DNA from: Luscinia megarhynchos
Taxonomy: Eukaryota; Chordata; Aves; Passeriformes; Turdidae
Length of the DNA: 64,000 bases
Direction of reading: 5' to 3'
Assembly (NCBI GenBank): GCA_034336665.1
Contig: CM067589.1
Span: forward strand, 877,619-941,618
Shown here: positions 45,526 through 57,454 of the stretch, in pieces
Layout of the letters: each line of letters opens with the position of its first letter
Position numbering within the stretch: position 1 is the first letter of the stretch
Notes under the pieces: generated by a model
The model's input: the letters and a program-made list of their open reading frames with translations, nothing else
Told to the model about the DNA's origin: nothing
Databases searched by the model: none
Translations under genes and position numbers: made by a program

Positions 45526-46075
45526 GTAAGGGCCGGGCGAGGGGCTGCCGAGGGGGAGGGGGAGGGGGAGAGGGGCGTTTGGGGGGTGGGGGGAGTGGGA
45601 GTTGTTTGCTGGCGTGGAGGAGGAGGAGGAGGAGGGGGAAGGTGGTGGTGGTGGGGGGGTTGTCCCCAACTCCTTTCGTGACGTTTCATTAAAAAAGAAA
45701 AAGAGGAAAGCGGGGGCAGAGGCGCACACCCCCTCCCCACCCCCTCCTTGCCATGAAAACATCCTCTCAGCTTTCAATATTTATCGGGGCCGTGTCTGTT
45801 TGTCACGGAAATCGTGGCCGGTCCTTTCTCCCCCTGTGAGCACAGAGATGGGTCCGGGGCTGAAATTCGGGCTGGGAGGGGCTGCGAGCGCTCGCCGGGT
45901 TCGCTTGGAGGCGGCCAAAGCTCCTCGCGGTGTCCCGAGCGCGGCGGGGGCAGCGGCAGCGGCGCTTCCTCATCCCCTGCTCCGCGGAAAAGAAATTAAA
46001 TTAAAAAAAAAGAAAATAAAAAATTAATCCCGAAGCCCAAGCGGTGACAGCGCGGCCGGGATGGGGATGGAGGGA

Positions 46076-46182
46076 GGGATGGAGGGATGGAGGGATGGAT
46101 GGATGGATGGATGGATGGATGGATGGATGGATGGATGGATGGATGGATGGATGGATGGATGGATGGATGGATGGATGGATAA
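46076..46182. repeat. (GGAT)n tetranucleotide microsatellite
   Basis: Over twenty ggat units after a short ggagggat lead-in, in the HOXB7 intron. Translates as (MDGW)n or (SIHP)n, which is meaningless. Confidence 0.97.
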
Positions 46183-46429
46183 AGGTGAAGGGCTCCTTCT
46201 GTCCCCAAAATCACTTTTTGGGGTGCTCAGCCCGGATCTGGGGGCTCCAGGGGCCGCCCCACTCCGGGTCACGCTGGCCCCGCACGTGTCCCAAACCTCG
46301 GGGCCGCCCCCAGCGCTCCCGTCTCGGGGAATTAATGACAATTAATAATTAATAAAGATCCTTTTCCCTCCGGCGGGGGTGGCCCGGCTTGACCCCAGAG
46401 CGCTCCGGGGTCGGGCTGGGCCGGCCCGT

Positions 46430-47005
46430 GTCAGTGGTCACTCGTGGGGGCGGTCACAGTGTCCGTGGGGGTGGTCACAGTGTCCGTGGTCACCCTGGGG
46501 ATGGTCACAGTGTCCGTGGGGGTGGTCACAGTGTCCGTGGTCACACTGGGGATGGTCACAATGTCCGTGGTCACCCGTGTGGGTGGTCACTGTGTCCATG
46601 GGGGTGCCCCCAGTGTCTGTGGTCACTCGTGGGACTGGTCACTGGGTCCGTGAGACTGGTCACCGTGTCCGTGGCCACACGAGGGGCTGGTCACTTGGTC
46701 CGTGGTCACTCGTGGGGGTGGTCACACTGTCCCTGGGGATGGTCACAGTGCCCCTGGGGATGGTCACAGTGCCCATGGTCACACTTGGGGATGGTCACAC
46801 TGTCCCTGGAGGTGGTCACAGCGTCTGTGGTCACTCGCGGGAGTGGTCACAGTGTCCCTGGGGGTGGTCACAGTGTCTGTGGTCACTCGTGGGAGTGGTC
46901 ACAGTGTCCCTGGGGGTAGCCACACTGTCCCTGGGGGTGGCCACACTGTCCCTGGGGTGGCCACACTGTCCGTGGGGTGGCCACACTGTCCGTGCTCCCT
47001 CGTGG
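46430..47005. repeat. 20-bp minisatellite (gtggtcacagtgtccgtggg)
   Basis: About 28 units of 18-22 bp in the HOXB7 intron. Each contains ggtcac or gccaca, followed by tgtccctgggg-like sequence. The regular length keeps several frames open. Confidence 0.93.
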
Positions 47006-48359
47006 GGCTCCTCACACCCGTGGGACGCCAACACGCGGCAGGAAGGCGCTGCTGTTCCCCCTTTTCCAGCCCCAGACCCCCAAGTCCAGAGCAGCAGCCC
47101 CGGCAAACCCCGGGCGAGGGATCCTGGCGAGGGGGGACGGAGGGAAGAGCGGAGCCGGAGCCACCCTGGCGCTTTTTGGTGCTCGGTTCCTTCCATTACC
47201 TGCTCCATAATTCATCCGCTTTTACAGTTGATTTATCAAAGCCCAAATATTTCTGCTCGTAAACACTTCATCTCCGCTTTCATCCCACTTCAGATTTAAG
47301 AACCCCCACACTCACTCCTCTCTCAGCCGGTGAGCTGCGAGGATCAGCACCAAAAAAAACCCAAAAACCCCAAAACAAACCCAAAAACCTGCGCGTTCTG
47401 TGATCAGCTGAGCCTAAAAGCAGCAAAACTCGGCTTGGGGAGTTAAAACCGGGGGTCCTCGCCCTTGCACCCCCCTTCTCCTCCCGTCGCGATCCCGCCT
47501 GTGGAATTCCAGAGCTGAGATAGAGTTGTCATCCCCATTCAGCGGCGTTTATGGCTCTCCCCTCAGCGGATTTTACAACCCGCATTCCACGACCTGCACG
47601 TTTTTACTTTACAGCTCAGCCCGGGCTATTTCGGCTTTTTTTTCCCTTTAATGACTGGGGCTTTTCTTCTTCTTTAAAAAAAAAAAAAAAAAAAAAAGGA
47701 AAAAGAAAAGAGGGGGAAGGAAAAAAAAAATAAATAAAGAAATGAGGATGGGTTTTGGGGGGAAAAGGGGAGAAGAAGGAGGAGAAGAGGAACTGGGGGA
47801 GAGGCCGAGCTGCTGCTCTGGGGAGGAAAGAACAAGTCCCAGCCCAGAGTTCCCACCGAAATCACAAACAGCAGATTGTAGAACCATTCCCGACCAGGAA
47901 TCCAGGAAATGTCGGGTGGAGGGGAAAATCAGGAGCTGGGCCCTTCCCGCAGGCGGGGGCTCTTCCCATCCTCACACCCCAAAAACGAGCAGCGTGGGGA
48001 GGGGGAGAAACCCCCGAGAGCCCCAAAAATCCCCAAAGCGCCCCCAAAAAATCCGCTGGGGTGAGGAAAACCATCCCGAGGCTCGGGCGGAGGCAGCTCC
48101 GGGGAGGAGCAGCTCTGGGTTTGTGCAGCTCGAGGATGTTTCTCTCCCTCTTGCCCTCCCTGGTTGTGTTCCCGAATTATTTCTCCCCAAAACATCCCAA
48201 ATTTCTGTTTTCAGCATGAAAATTGAGGCAGGAACTCCGAGTCTGCCCGGGGAATGGAGGGCAGGAAACTTTCTGAACTTTGTTGTTGGGTCTGCTGGAA
48301 AAAAAGGAAATTCAAGCTAAGGGTGGATTGGGGGGCTGAGAATAGAGAGGAAAGCCTCA

Positions 48360-48837
<478 letters not shown>

Positions 48838-49015
48838 AAAGGGGGGAGAGGTGGATGAGGGAAAACGAGAGGGAAAAAAGGGGGAAACACAAAAAACCGC
48901 GTTAAAAACAGAAAAAACCCACAAAAAAAGACTATATATAAAATAAATGATAAGCGCATAAATAATTAAACCCCTAGGAGTGGTGCGTTGTGTTTCATGA
49001 CACTGAGAAAAAAAT

Positions 49016-49023
49016 ACTACCTA
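49016..49023 (+). promoter_or_regulatory. HOXB7: miR-196 8-mer seed site in HOXB7 3'UTR
   Basis: ACTACCTA is the exact complement of miR-196 nucleotides 1-8. Confidence 0.8.
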
Positions 49024-49060
49024 TACTAAATTTTTTTTTTCTTTTTGTACAATAGAATAT

Positions 49061-49067
49061 CTACCTA
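49061..49067 (+). promoter_or_regulatory. HOXB7: second miR-196 seed site in HOXB7 3'UTR (7-mer)
   Basis: CTACCTA complements miRNA nucleotides 1-7, 45 bp downstream of the first site. The spacing is slightly longer than the classic cooperative range. Confidence 0.7.
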
Positions 49068-49641
49068 TTAAATGTGGCTTTAGAGTCCGGATAGACACTT
49101 TTTTATTTTTATTTTTTCCTATGTGAGCCTTCCTCTAGCACCAGTCATTTGTAAAAGCTCCGTTTGTACTTCGCTGTGGCATTTCTTGATTTCGGATTTT
49201 TTTTTCGAGTGGGGGTGGGTGATGAAGTAACGTGGTCGTGTTTTAGCACCTTTCATTTAGAAAATGTGACCCGAAAAAAAAAAAAAAAAACTGAATGCAA
49301 AATCCATTTAGAGCGTAGAGTCCTGTACATAATAGGAATTATTATAATTCTCCTTCCTCCCTGTCACCTCTGTGGTTCTTTCCTCCTTGCGATGCTCTTT
49401 TGTCTGTGGATATTTTTACCTTCGTTGTTCGAGCCTCTACGGGAGGGAAAAAAAGGGGAAAAAAATAAAAAAAAAAAAAGGGAAAAAGAAGAAGAATTAA
49501 TATTGTGCTACGTCAAATGTTGTATATCAAAGTAGCAAATTATTTAATGGCGGCGCGTTGCTTTTTTTGTTTGTTATTATGAATTAATTTTATTATTATT
49601 ATTATTATTATTTCCCTTGGTCTGTGATTATTATTCTTGGA

Positions 49642-49647
49642 AATAAA
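49642..49647 (+). terminator. HOXB7: candidate HOXB7 polyadenylation signal
   Basis: AATAAA about 0.8 kb after the stop. An alternative AATAAA lies near 48941. Which one is used cannot be decided from sequence. Confidence 0.5.
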
Positions 49648-49670
49648 AGGAGATCTCCAACAATCTGCAG

Positions 49671-51480
49671 CGCGTTGGGTTCTTTCCTCTTTGGCTTATC
49701 AAAAACTAAATATTTTTTTGGGCTGGTTTGGAAATAAAGGTGATGAAATGTCCTTTTACCCGGATTTATCACCGGCATATCTCTCTTTTCTTTGGCACGG
49801 CCAGTCCGTTCCTAATTTTGGTGTTTTTTCGGCAGATTTGGCGAATTTCCTGAGAAATAATTGATTTTCTGGGGCTCTGGGAATGCGGGTTGGGTTCTCT
49901 CCCCTCTCTCCCTCTGGGATTATTTCTGAGGAAGGTAAAAGCGAAAAAATAAATAAAAAAATTTAAAAAGAGGAATTAAAAGAGCCCAGAATCGCCCCAA
50001 AGAATCTCCTCGCTTCGATTCTCTTCTTCTCGTAACTAATTCGAGCCAACCCGACCCATTTCAACCATTTTATTTATTTATTATTTTCTTTCCAAGCTTC
50101 TCCCCCGCCCTTCAATTACTTTACTGCGGACTGGAACTCTTTCATTAGCGCCAAATAACGCCGAGCATCAAAGCGCGCATAAAATAAATTAAAGCAATTA
50201 AACGCGGGGAAAAGGAGCAGAAGAAGAAAGAAGAAGAAGAAGAAAAAAATAAAAATAAAAAAAATCAACAGGGCAAAACAAAAGGCGAGAAAATTGAAGC
50301 GCTTGCCCGCCCCGTTTGATGATTTATTTTATTTATTTCCTCCGCGCATAAAGATTTTAATCCACGGGATGGGCGCGATGCGGAGGGAAGGGGATTTAAA
50401 TGATAGAGGTAATAAATGAATAAAATAAAAAAAAATTTTAAAAACCACACAAAATCCACAAAACCCAACAAACAAACCCAAAAAAACCCCCAAAAACCAA
50501 ACAAAAAACCCCCAAAAATTCCGAATTTTCCCTTCCTCCCCTCCGTGCCTCGCTCCTTTTCCACCTCCCACCGCCCCCAGATGATTTCGTGGCCCGGCGC
50601 ATCCTCGGGGATGATTTTTTTTTTCCTTTTTTAATTTTTTTTTCTATTTTTTCCCCCCAAAATAAGGCGCCGCCTCAGGGATCTGCGCTCCCCCAGATTC
50701 GCTGCTGGCGCCGCTCGCCCTAATTATGGCAGGCTCGTTATTAAAGCGATTTTTATTTCTTTATTTCGCTTTTTTATTTTTTCCGCGCCGAAATTCCCAT
50801 TTGGAGGAGGAAAATCGAGGGAAAAAATTCAATTTTTTCCTATTTTTCCCCCCTGGCTGCAGCCCCTTTGCGGAGCGAGGTTTTGGGAGGGGAATAAATG
50901 AAATTAGAAATTATTCCAGAAATTTCCTTTTTGCTGCTCCTCGGCTGGAGCTGCCCCCCCTCCCGGGCCGCAGCTCAGCGCTGGGATTTGGGGAGAATTC
51001 CAGGAAAAAAAAAGCAAAGAGAGGCTGGAACCAACCGGGACACCCCAAAATCCCAACCCGGGGTCCCCTGGGGGGGTTTGGGTCCCACCCCAGTCCCGAC
51101 CCCGCTCGTTTTTCTCGCTTTTATTTCATCCCCCAAATCCTCCTGGTTGTTCCTTTCAGCTTTAAAAATCCCAATTATGGCCAAAAAAAGGGAAATGAGC
51201 CCAAACCCGCGCGGCCCCCGCTGTTTTACGGCGCCTTTTCCCCATTTCAGCCCAACCCCAACCCTCGGCTCTTTATTCTGGGGGGGTTTTATTGTTCGGA
51301 AATTGGAGGAATAATTCCATTTTTTCTCCCCAAAATCCCCCTCCTCAAATCCAAACCACGGGTGGGGTTCGGGGGGAGGTGGGGGAGGGAGCTGAAAAAA
51401 TAAAAAATCCACGACCCCTTTTTGGTTTTTTTTTTTTTACAAATTTTAGGTTTAATATATATATTAAAAAAAAAAAAAAA
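49671..51480. other. HOXB7-HOXB6 intergenic DNA, proximal part
   Basis: Single-copy DNA with A/C-rich (50420-50525) and T-rich stretches. A block at about 50140-50215 has ttcattagcgccaaataacg and ATTA cores. No gene recognised. Confidence 0.45.
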
Positions 51481-51486
51481 AAAAAG

Positions 51487-51497
51487 AAGATGGCGGC
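51487..51497 (+). promoter_or_regulatory. YY1-like motif AAGATGGCGGC
   Basis: An exact match to the strong YY1 consensus, which also contains an ATG. It stands at the left edge of a high-complexity element after a poly-A run. Confidence 0.5.
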
Positions 51498-51785
51498 TAA
51501 GAAAAAGACTGCTGTTAAACCGGTCATGAAGAAATGCAATAAATTCCTTGTTGTTTTATGAAAATTTACAACTTTGTGATAGAACTTTATGAGTGGCTGG
51601 GTTCTGGGATTGGCCAGAGCCGGTCATGTGGACTGCTAACCGTGAACATGAACTTTTTATTATTTCCCATGTGGTTATATTGCACCATTCTTCTGTCCGC
51701 TGCACCTTGGGTCGGATCAGTGTCCTCTGTAGGGCTCTCGCCCTCTCTCTTTTCCATTTTTTTACTTTTTTGTGTGTGAGCTCGG
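51498..51785 (+). promoter_or_regulatory. candidate conserved element or alternative HOXB6 promoter
   Basis: A repeat-free block with gattggccagagccggtcat (an inverted CCAAT at about 51610), aacatgaactttttattatt and tgtggttatattgcaccatt. The complexity and CCAAT box suggest a conserved enhancer or upstream promoter. The short open frame MAAKKKTAVKP at 51490 has no recognised homologue. Confidence 0.4.
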
Positions 51786-52084
51786 CAGGGCTAAAGCAGG
51801 GCAGAGGGGAGGGGGGGCCCCGAGCGCGCACCCACAGCACCCCTGGCACCACCCCCGCTCCCGACACTTTACTCCCCTTTTCCCCATTTTTTCCCCCCAA
51901 TTATTATCACCAAATTTTTTGCATTTTAAAAATACTTTTTAATTTTTTTTTCGGGGGGGGGAGGTTTTATATTTTTTTATATTTAAAATTTTATTTTTAC
52001 AACCCCCACTCCTCCCCCCACACCCACTCTTCTCACTTTCCCCGCTGTTTTTTTTTTTTTTTTTCCAATTTTTTTTTGGGAATC

Positions 52085-52318
52085 TCAATAATGATGGAAG
52101 GGCTGCAGGGGATTCTGCACCACCAGTGGTTTTTGCAGAGGGGGAAGTTGCTCCGTTTTCCGGGCAAGTGGCAGCAAAAGGCGAGGAGCCCTCGGGAGGC
52201 AGAGGGGCGATGGACGGCGCTCAGGTTGGGACAATATTTGTCATCCAACAGATAAAGCGAAGCCTCATCTCACCTCCCCAAAATCCACACTCGTGCCACT
52301 GAGAGGGACGGCAAAAGG
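52085..52318 (+). ncRNA. candidate noncoding upstream exon
   Basis: A unique, high-complexity block that ends in a strong donor (ggcaaaag, then gtaagg at 52319). It could be a 5' noncoding exon of a long HOXB6 (or anterior HOXB) transcript. A matching acceptor upstream was not established, so this is a low-confidence proposal; a conserved enhancer is the alternative. Confidence 0.3.
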
Positions 52319-52469
52319 TAAGGGAAGCATTTCTCTTCGTTTATTGGTGCTGTATATAAAGATGTATTTATGTATTTATCATTATTTTTAATTTTCAATG
52401 AAAAAATTGTGTTTTCAAGCTGGTTTTTTCCCCTGTTTTATCCCCATCTCCTGCTGCCCGCAGAGGAGG

Positions 52470-52980
52470 TGGTGGCGCGGTGGGGAGGGTGAAAAAGGGT
52501 GGGGTGATGGAGGAAGGAGGAATTCCAGGTTTGGGAAATCTGTTGGAGCGCCAATTTCACCCGAAAATTCGAAAATTTAAAAAAAATCGGAGCTTAGAGG
52601 TGAAGGGGAAGAGCGAGAGGAATAAAGGTGGGGGGGAAAGGAGGGAGGAAAAAATGGAGAGGAGGGAGGGAAGAAATGATGGAAGAAAATGGAAAAAGAG
52701 ATGAGGGGATGAAAACGGGAGAGGGGGAATGAAAATGAGAGACGGGAATGGAAAAGAGAAAGGGAATGAAAAAGAGAAAGGGGAAAGAAAAAGAAGCGGA
52801 AAGAAAAAGAGAAAGGGAAAGAAAAAGAGAAAGGGAAATAAAAATGAGAAAGGGGAAATGAAAAAGAAAAAAGGGAAATAAAAAAGAAAAAGGGGGATGA
52901 AAAAGGGAGGCAGAAAAGGAAAAAAAAGGGAGAAAGGAAATAGGAAATGGGAAGAAAAATGGGAATAAGGGTGAGAGGGA
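52470..52980. repeat. purine-rich low complexity (gagaaagggaaagaaaaaga)
   Basis: G/A-rich units of about 12-20 bp from about 52610 to 52960, less regular before. Artefactual F/S/P frames occur on the minus strand. Confidence 0.8.
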
Positions 52981-52984
52981 TGAA

Positions 52985-53625
52985 ACCGGAGCCGCGCGAG
53001 GTCACCTGGACGGGACTGGAGATTTCGCAGCCGCGTTTTGCCTTTAAACAGCCCCGAGCCCTTTGTGGGCAGTTGTCGCCTTTTTATTTTGTTGGGGTTT
53101 TTGTTGTTGTTTTGGTTTTGGGTTTTTTTTTTTCCTCCCCCTCGCAGCACCTCGCGCCAGTTTTCTCGTCTTCAGGCGAGCTCGGTGATTCGGCGAAGTT
53201 TCCGCCGGAGCCTGGGCTGGGGTTTGAGGCGCTCTCCAGGGTCGTTATGGGGTGGGTGGTTTCTTCTGCCGAGAGGAAATCTGAAAATTAGTATTAATTA
53301 AAAAAAAAATAAAAAATAACGGCAACAATAAAACGCGCAACCAAAAAAGGAGGGGGAAGAAAAAAAAAAAAAAAGAGGAGAAAAAAAAAAAAAAAAAGAA
53401 TGAAGCCGACGCAGAGCGCGGCGCTCTTATTGTATTTTTTTTTCTCCTCGAGTCCCAAATGAAGCTGACGTCGGGCAGTAATTAAGCTCGGGGTTTAATT
53501 GCGTTCTGCGGCGCTGTAAGCTCCGGTTCCAGCCCCTCGGTGCGCGGGGATTTTCCGCTCCGGCTTCTGCTCAAATCTCTCACAAACTCGCTTTTCTCGG
53601 AGCGGAATTTTCCGATTGTCGGTTT
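52985..53625. other. HOXB7-HOXB6 intergenic DNA, single-copy
   Basis: GC-rich segments separated by A-rich tracts (53300-53400). An element near 53400-53530 has cttattgtattt and ggcagtaattaagctc. No gene recognised. Confidence 0.4.
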
Positions 53626-53628
53626 AAA

Positions 53629-53629
53629 T

Positions 53630-53709
<80 letters not shown>

Positions 53710-53712
53710 CAT
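53629..53712. repeat. (ATT)n trinucleotide microsatellite
   Basis: About 27 uninterrupted att units. Confidence 0.97.
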
Positions 53713-54232
53713 TTCTTTATTTTTTCCCCTCGATGTTTCAAGGGTGGGGTGTGAAATATTTGAATTAATCGCTGCCGTCGGGGGTGGTTTTAAACCAGAG
53801 GACGGAGGGACGGGCGCGGGGAGATTCATGATTTCAGCGCGAACCGTTTTCTGACGGGACGATTTATCTCAGCCGCAATATCGCGAGCGAGAGGGGGAAA
53901 AGATCGCGGGTAATAAACACAGAGACGTTTTTAAAAGCGATTTTCCCCCCGAACCTGTTACATTTTTCATCAATCACGGCAGAGAGGAGGTTAAAAAAAA
54001 AAAAACAGCAAAAAAATGATGCGGGTTCAACCTCCGGCTCTCCCTAAAAAATCCTCTCGTGGTGGTTTTATCGTTTTTTCCTATTCGGAAAAAAATATTT
54101 GTTGTTGTTATTCCTATTTGTTATTTTTTGCTGTTTGCTGGGGATGAACAAAATTAATTAGAAATGAATAATTTGAGGCTTTTATCGCGATTCGAGTGGG
54201 AAACCACTTGTGGAAGCGCGGGGGTTGAAACC

Positions 54233-54310
54233 TCGGGGGGATTTTGGGGAGATTTGGGGAGATTTTGGGGATTTTGGGGGGATTTTGGGGGATTTTGGGG
54301 TGTCCTCGCT
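54233..54310 (+). repeat. G-tract repeat (gattttgggg)
   Basis: Seven runs of four to six G separated by attt spacers, a potential G-quadruplex on the + strand. Confidence 0.75.
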
Positions 54311-54409
54311 GCTGGCCGGTGCCCCCGAGTGTTAATTGAGGGAAAAGGAAATTAAAAATGTAATTAAACATCGGCGGAGCGGCGGGACTCGCCCATTCCG
54401 CGCCGTCTG

Positions 54410-54423
54410 CTGCCATCTACCGA
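54410..54423 (-). promoter_or_regulatory. CTCF-like motif, - orientation
   Basis: The minus strand reads TCGGTAGATGGCAG, matching the CTCF core CCASYAGRKGGCRS at 12 of 14 positions. It lies in GC-rich single-copy DNA directly beside a G-tract cluster. Confidence 0.45.
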
Positions 54424-54444
54424 CAGCGGCGGCGCCCGCGGGAC

Positions 54445-54500
54445 CGGGGGGTCCCGGGGGGTTTTGGGGGGTCCCGGGGGGTTTTTTGGGGGGTCCCCAC
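54445..54500 (+). other. potential G-quadruplex cluster
   Basis: Five runs of six G (ggggggtcccggggggtttt pattern) within about 55 bp. Confidence 0.7.
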
Positions 54501-55090
54501 CTGATTTGGGCTCTCCCAAAACCCCCCGAGATGGGAGCGGCGTTTCCTTCTCCGTCTGATCCCCCTGGAGTTTTTATTACTTTGATTATTTTTATTATTA
54601 TTTCAATTATTTTTAATATTATTATTATTATTTATCTTCTTTCTCTTATTTCTTTTATTTTCTTTTTATTATTTCTATTATTTCTATTATTTCTGTTTTT
54701 TCTATTTTTTCCATTTTTTCCATTATTTCCATTATTTCTTTTTTTTTAATTCTGCGTCAAATCCCGCTGGGAATTCCGCAGTTTGGGGAGGTTTGGGGTT
54801 ATCCCGATTTTTTTTTTTTTAAATTTTATTTTTTTCCCGTCTAAACATCCCTAAAGATGTGCTGAGAGATCCCAAATCCCAAATTCCAAATAATCTCAAA
54901 TCCCTGTGGGTGCAGCGGGGTCGTGATGGGAGAGGCGCGGCTGAAACGAGCACGGTGGGAGTTTGGCATCATTAAAATAATAGAAAAAAAATAAAATATA
55001 AATAATATGGGAAAAAATAGGGGGAAAAAAAAAGGAAAAAAGGCAAAAATAAGGGGAAAAAAGGAAATAAAATAAATGTAGCATAATTAA
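54501..55090. other. intergenic T/AT-rich DNA
   Basis: Contains attatttctattatttcta-like repeats (about 54590-54745). No gene recognised. Confidence 0.45.
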
Positions 55091-55094
55091 AAGG

Positions 55095-55525
55095 AATTAA
55101 ATGGGATAGAATGGAATTTAATGGAATAAAATGGAATTTTAAAAAAGAGATAAAAATGGGGGAAATGGAAAAAAAGAAGGGGAAATGGAAATAAATGGAG
55201 TAACATGGAATAAAAAGGGGGAAAAGAAAAAATGGAATAAAATGGGGGGAAAGAAAAAATGGAATAAAATGATATAAAATGGAAGAAAATGGGAAAAAAA
55301 GGAAGAAAAAATGGGATAAAATGAAATAAAATTGAGGAAAATGGAAGAAAATGGAAGAAAATAGAAGAATATGTAAAAAAAAAGGAAATAAATGGAATAA
55401 AAGGAAATAAAATTAAAGAAAATGAAAAAAAGGAAATAAATGGAATAAAGGGAAATAAAATGGAATAAAGGAAATAAAATGGAATAAAGGGAAATAAAAT
55501 GGAATAAAAAGGAATAAAAGAAGAA
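55095..55525. repeat. A/G-rich repeat (aaaatggaataaaaggaaat)
   Basis: Degenerate units of about 14-20 bp. The minus-strand frames (F/S/I-rich) are artefacts. Confidence 0.85.
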
Positions 55526-55899
55526 TTCGAGGAGCTTTGATCGCTCGCTGCTGGCGGGACCGGGGTCACTCTGAGATTCCCGTGGGGACAAAACGCCCCT
55601 GGAATTTCCAAAGGTTTCCCCCCCCTCCCCCCCCTTCCTCGTTTTCTCCTCCTGCCCCGCAGTTTCCTGGCAACTGTTCGGCTTCTGCAATAATTCTGCT
55701 TTTCCCCCAGAAAATGCCGCGCTCGGAGACTCCGGGGGTGCTGGTGATGAGAGGAAAACTAAAAAAAAGATAATTAAAAAGATATAAAAATGATGGGGGA
55801 AAAAAAATTCCAATTTTCTGCCGTTCGAGCGGCCCCGGCCATGGTTGTTATTTTTATAATTATTTTAATCATTGTTTTTACAATTATTTTGCAATTATT

Positions 55900-55965
55900 T
55901 TTATAATTACTTTTATAATTATTTATATAATTATTTATATAATTATTTATATAATTATTTATATT
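55900..55965. repeat. ataattattt-type AT repeat
   Basis: Five units of about 14 bp (tataattatttatataatta). Confidence 0.8.
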
Positions 55966-56139
55966 TTTTGGTAATTATTTTTATAATGCTGAACTTTGTT
56001 CCGTGCTGTAATTCCAGACCCGTCTCGCTTTTCCCAAAATCATCTCATCCCCTCTCCCCTCGCCAAGAGCTGCAGAAAAATTCGGATTTCGGGCACTTTT
56101 GGGTTCCCTCCTTCCCCCCCTCCCCCACTTTTATTTTTT

Positions 56140-56285
56140 TATTTCCTTGTTAATAATTAGCCGCGCTCCTTAATGGAACAATGGTAAATTATTATCGCTC
56201 CTTTTGCAAGCTGCCATTAACGAGGTTATTACACGCGGCACGGGAAGTCAGGTAAATTAAACTTCAATTGCTGCAAATTAACTTT
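56140..56285. promoter_or_regulatory. candidate conserved noncoding element
   Basis: Dense homeodomain-type sites in unique DNA: gttaataattagccgcgctc, ggaacaatggtaaattatta and gccattaacgaggttattac. The SOX-type aacaatgg sits between ATTA cores. Function inferred. Confidence 0.45.
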
Positions 56286-56289
56286 CAGC

Positions 56290-56995
56290 CGCTTTTGCTC
56301 TGGAAGAAATGGGATTTTTTTTATTTTTTTCCCCTTTTTTTTTTCCCTTTTAATTTTTTTAACACCTTCGGGGCTCATTGTTGGAAACAGTCCGAGCCTG
56401 CAGCTCGGGTTTATTTTCCGAAGTGATTTTTGGAGCGTTTCAGGCTCAGCTGCTGCCAATGGTTTTTTTGGTTTTTGGGGGTTTTTTTTGTTTTTTTTCT
56501 GGCTCTGAGTTCCAAGAACAAGGGGTTTTTTCAACTGGTTTCGTGCTCTTGGCTTGACTTTATGGCCGCAATAATTCCCTGGGTGGGGAAACCCCCGCTG
56601 CGTCCTCACTTCAGAAGGATCGGGAATTCCAGCTCCCCGTGAAAAGGGGAAAAAAGAGGAAAAAAATTAAAAAAAAATTAAAAAGAGTTTCATTTTTCAT
56701 TGGAACCAACTGCACTGAACTTTTCCACCGCTTTTCGCACAAGCCGCGCTCTGTTCTGCTCCCGGTGAAATATTTGGGAGTTGTTTTAATCCCCGTCATC
56801 CCAGCCCGGCTGCGGCTGCTGGCCAGGAAAACCAGCGCCAAAAAAAACTCCAAAAAAAAACAACAACCCCAAAAACCAAAAACAAACCCCGTCACCTTCC
56901 TGGCCAGAGAACTTGTCCATGCCCTAAATACTTCTCTTTATCTTTATTTATGCCCTGACGCTGAGTGATGGCTGTCGGGAGGGGAAAAGCCGCAA
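56290..56995. other. intergenic DNA, no gene recognised
   Basis: Mixed single-copy sequence with T- and A-rich tracts. Confidence 0.4.
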
Positions 56996-56998
56996 TAA

Positions 56999-57305
56999 AA
57001 TCTGCAAACCGTAAAACCTGCAAAATCTATAAAACCTGTAAAATCAGTAAAATCTATAAAACCTGTAAAATTTATAAAACCTGTAAGACCTGTAAAATCC
57101 GTAAAACCTGTAAAATCTATAAAACCTGTAAATCAGTAAAATCTATAATATCTGTAAAATCTATAAAACCTGTAAAATCCGTAAAATCTATAAAATCGGT
57201 AGAATCAGTAAAATCTGTAAAATCTGTAAAATCTACAAAATCTGTAAAATCCGTAAAATCTGCAAAATCTGTAAAATCTATAAAATCTGTCAAATCTGTC
57301 CTTCC
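56999..57305. repeat. 9-bp minisatellite (gtaaaatct)
   Basis: About thirty-three units with T/C and A/T variation. The period is a multiple of three, giving (KSV)n frames that are artefacts. Confidence 0.93.
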
Positions 57306-57454
57306 CGCTTTTTCGCTCCTTCTCACCACACCCCCCGCCTGCTTTTTCGGATTTTTTTGGGGAGGAGACGAAGCCAAAATCTGATTAAAGATGAGCCCGG
57401 TTTAACTTCAGGGCTTCTGTTTGAGCCGTTCTTGTTTCCTCTGGGCTGAGTCCA

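Larger units (their letters stand above)
48838..49670 (+). other. HOXB7: HOXB7 3'UTR
   Basis: AT-rich single-copy sequence after the stop codon, with two miR-196 seed matches, poly-A tracts (about 49276 and 49465) and (TTA)n near 49590. A candidate poly(A) signal is at 49642-49647. The boundary is inferred. Confidence 0.65.

Noticed and set aside
46044..47299. MDGW-repeat and VTVS-repeat proteins in the HOXB7 intron
   Set aside because: Translations of (GGAT)n and the 20-bp minisatellite.
51490..51561. Small protein MAAKKKTAVKPVMKK
   Set aside because: A short basic frame with no homologue known to me, starting within a YY1 motif. Better explained as a regulatory element.
55087..55813. 174- and 224-residue minus-strand frames rich in F, S and I
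   Set aside because: Translation of an A/G-rich simple repeat.
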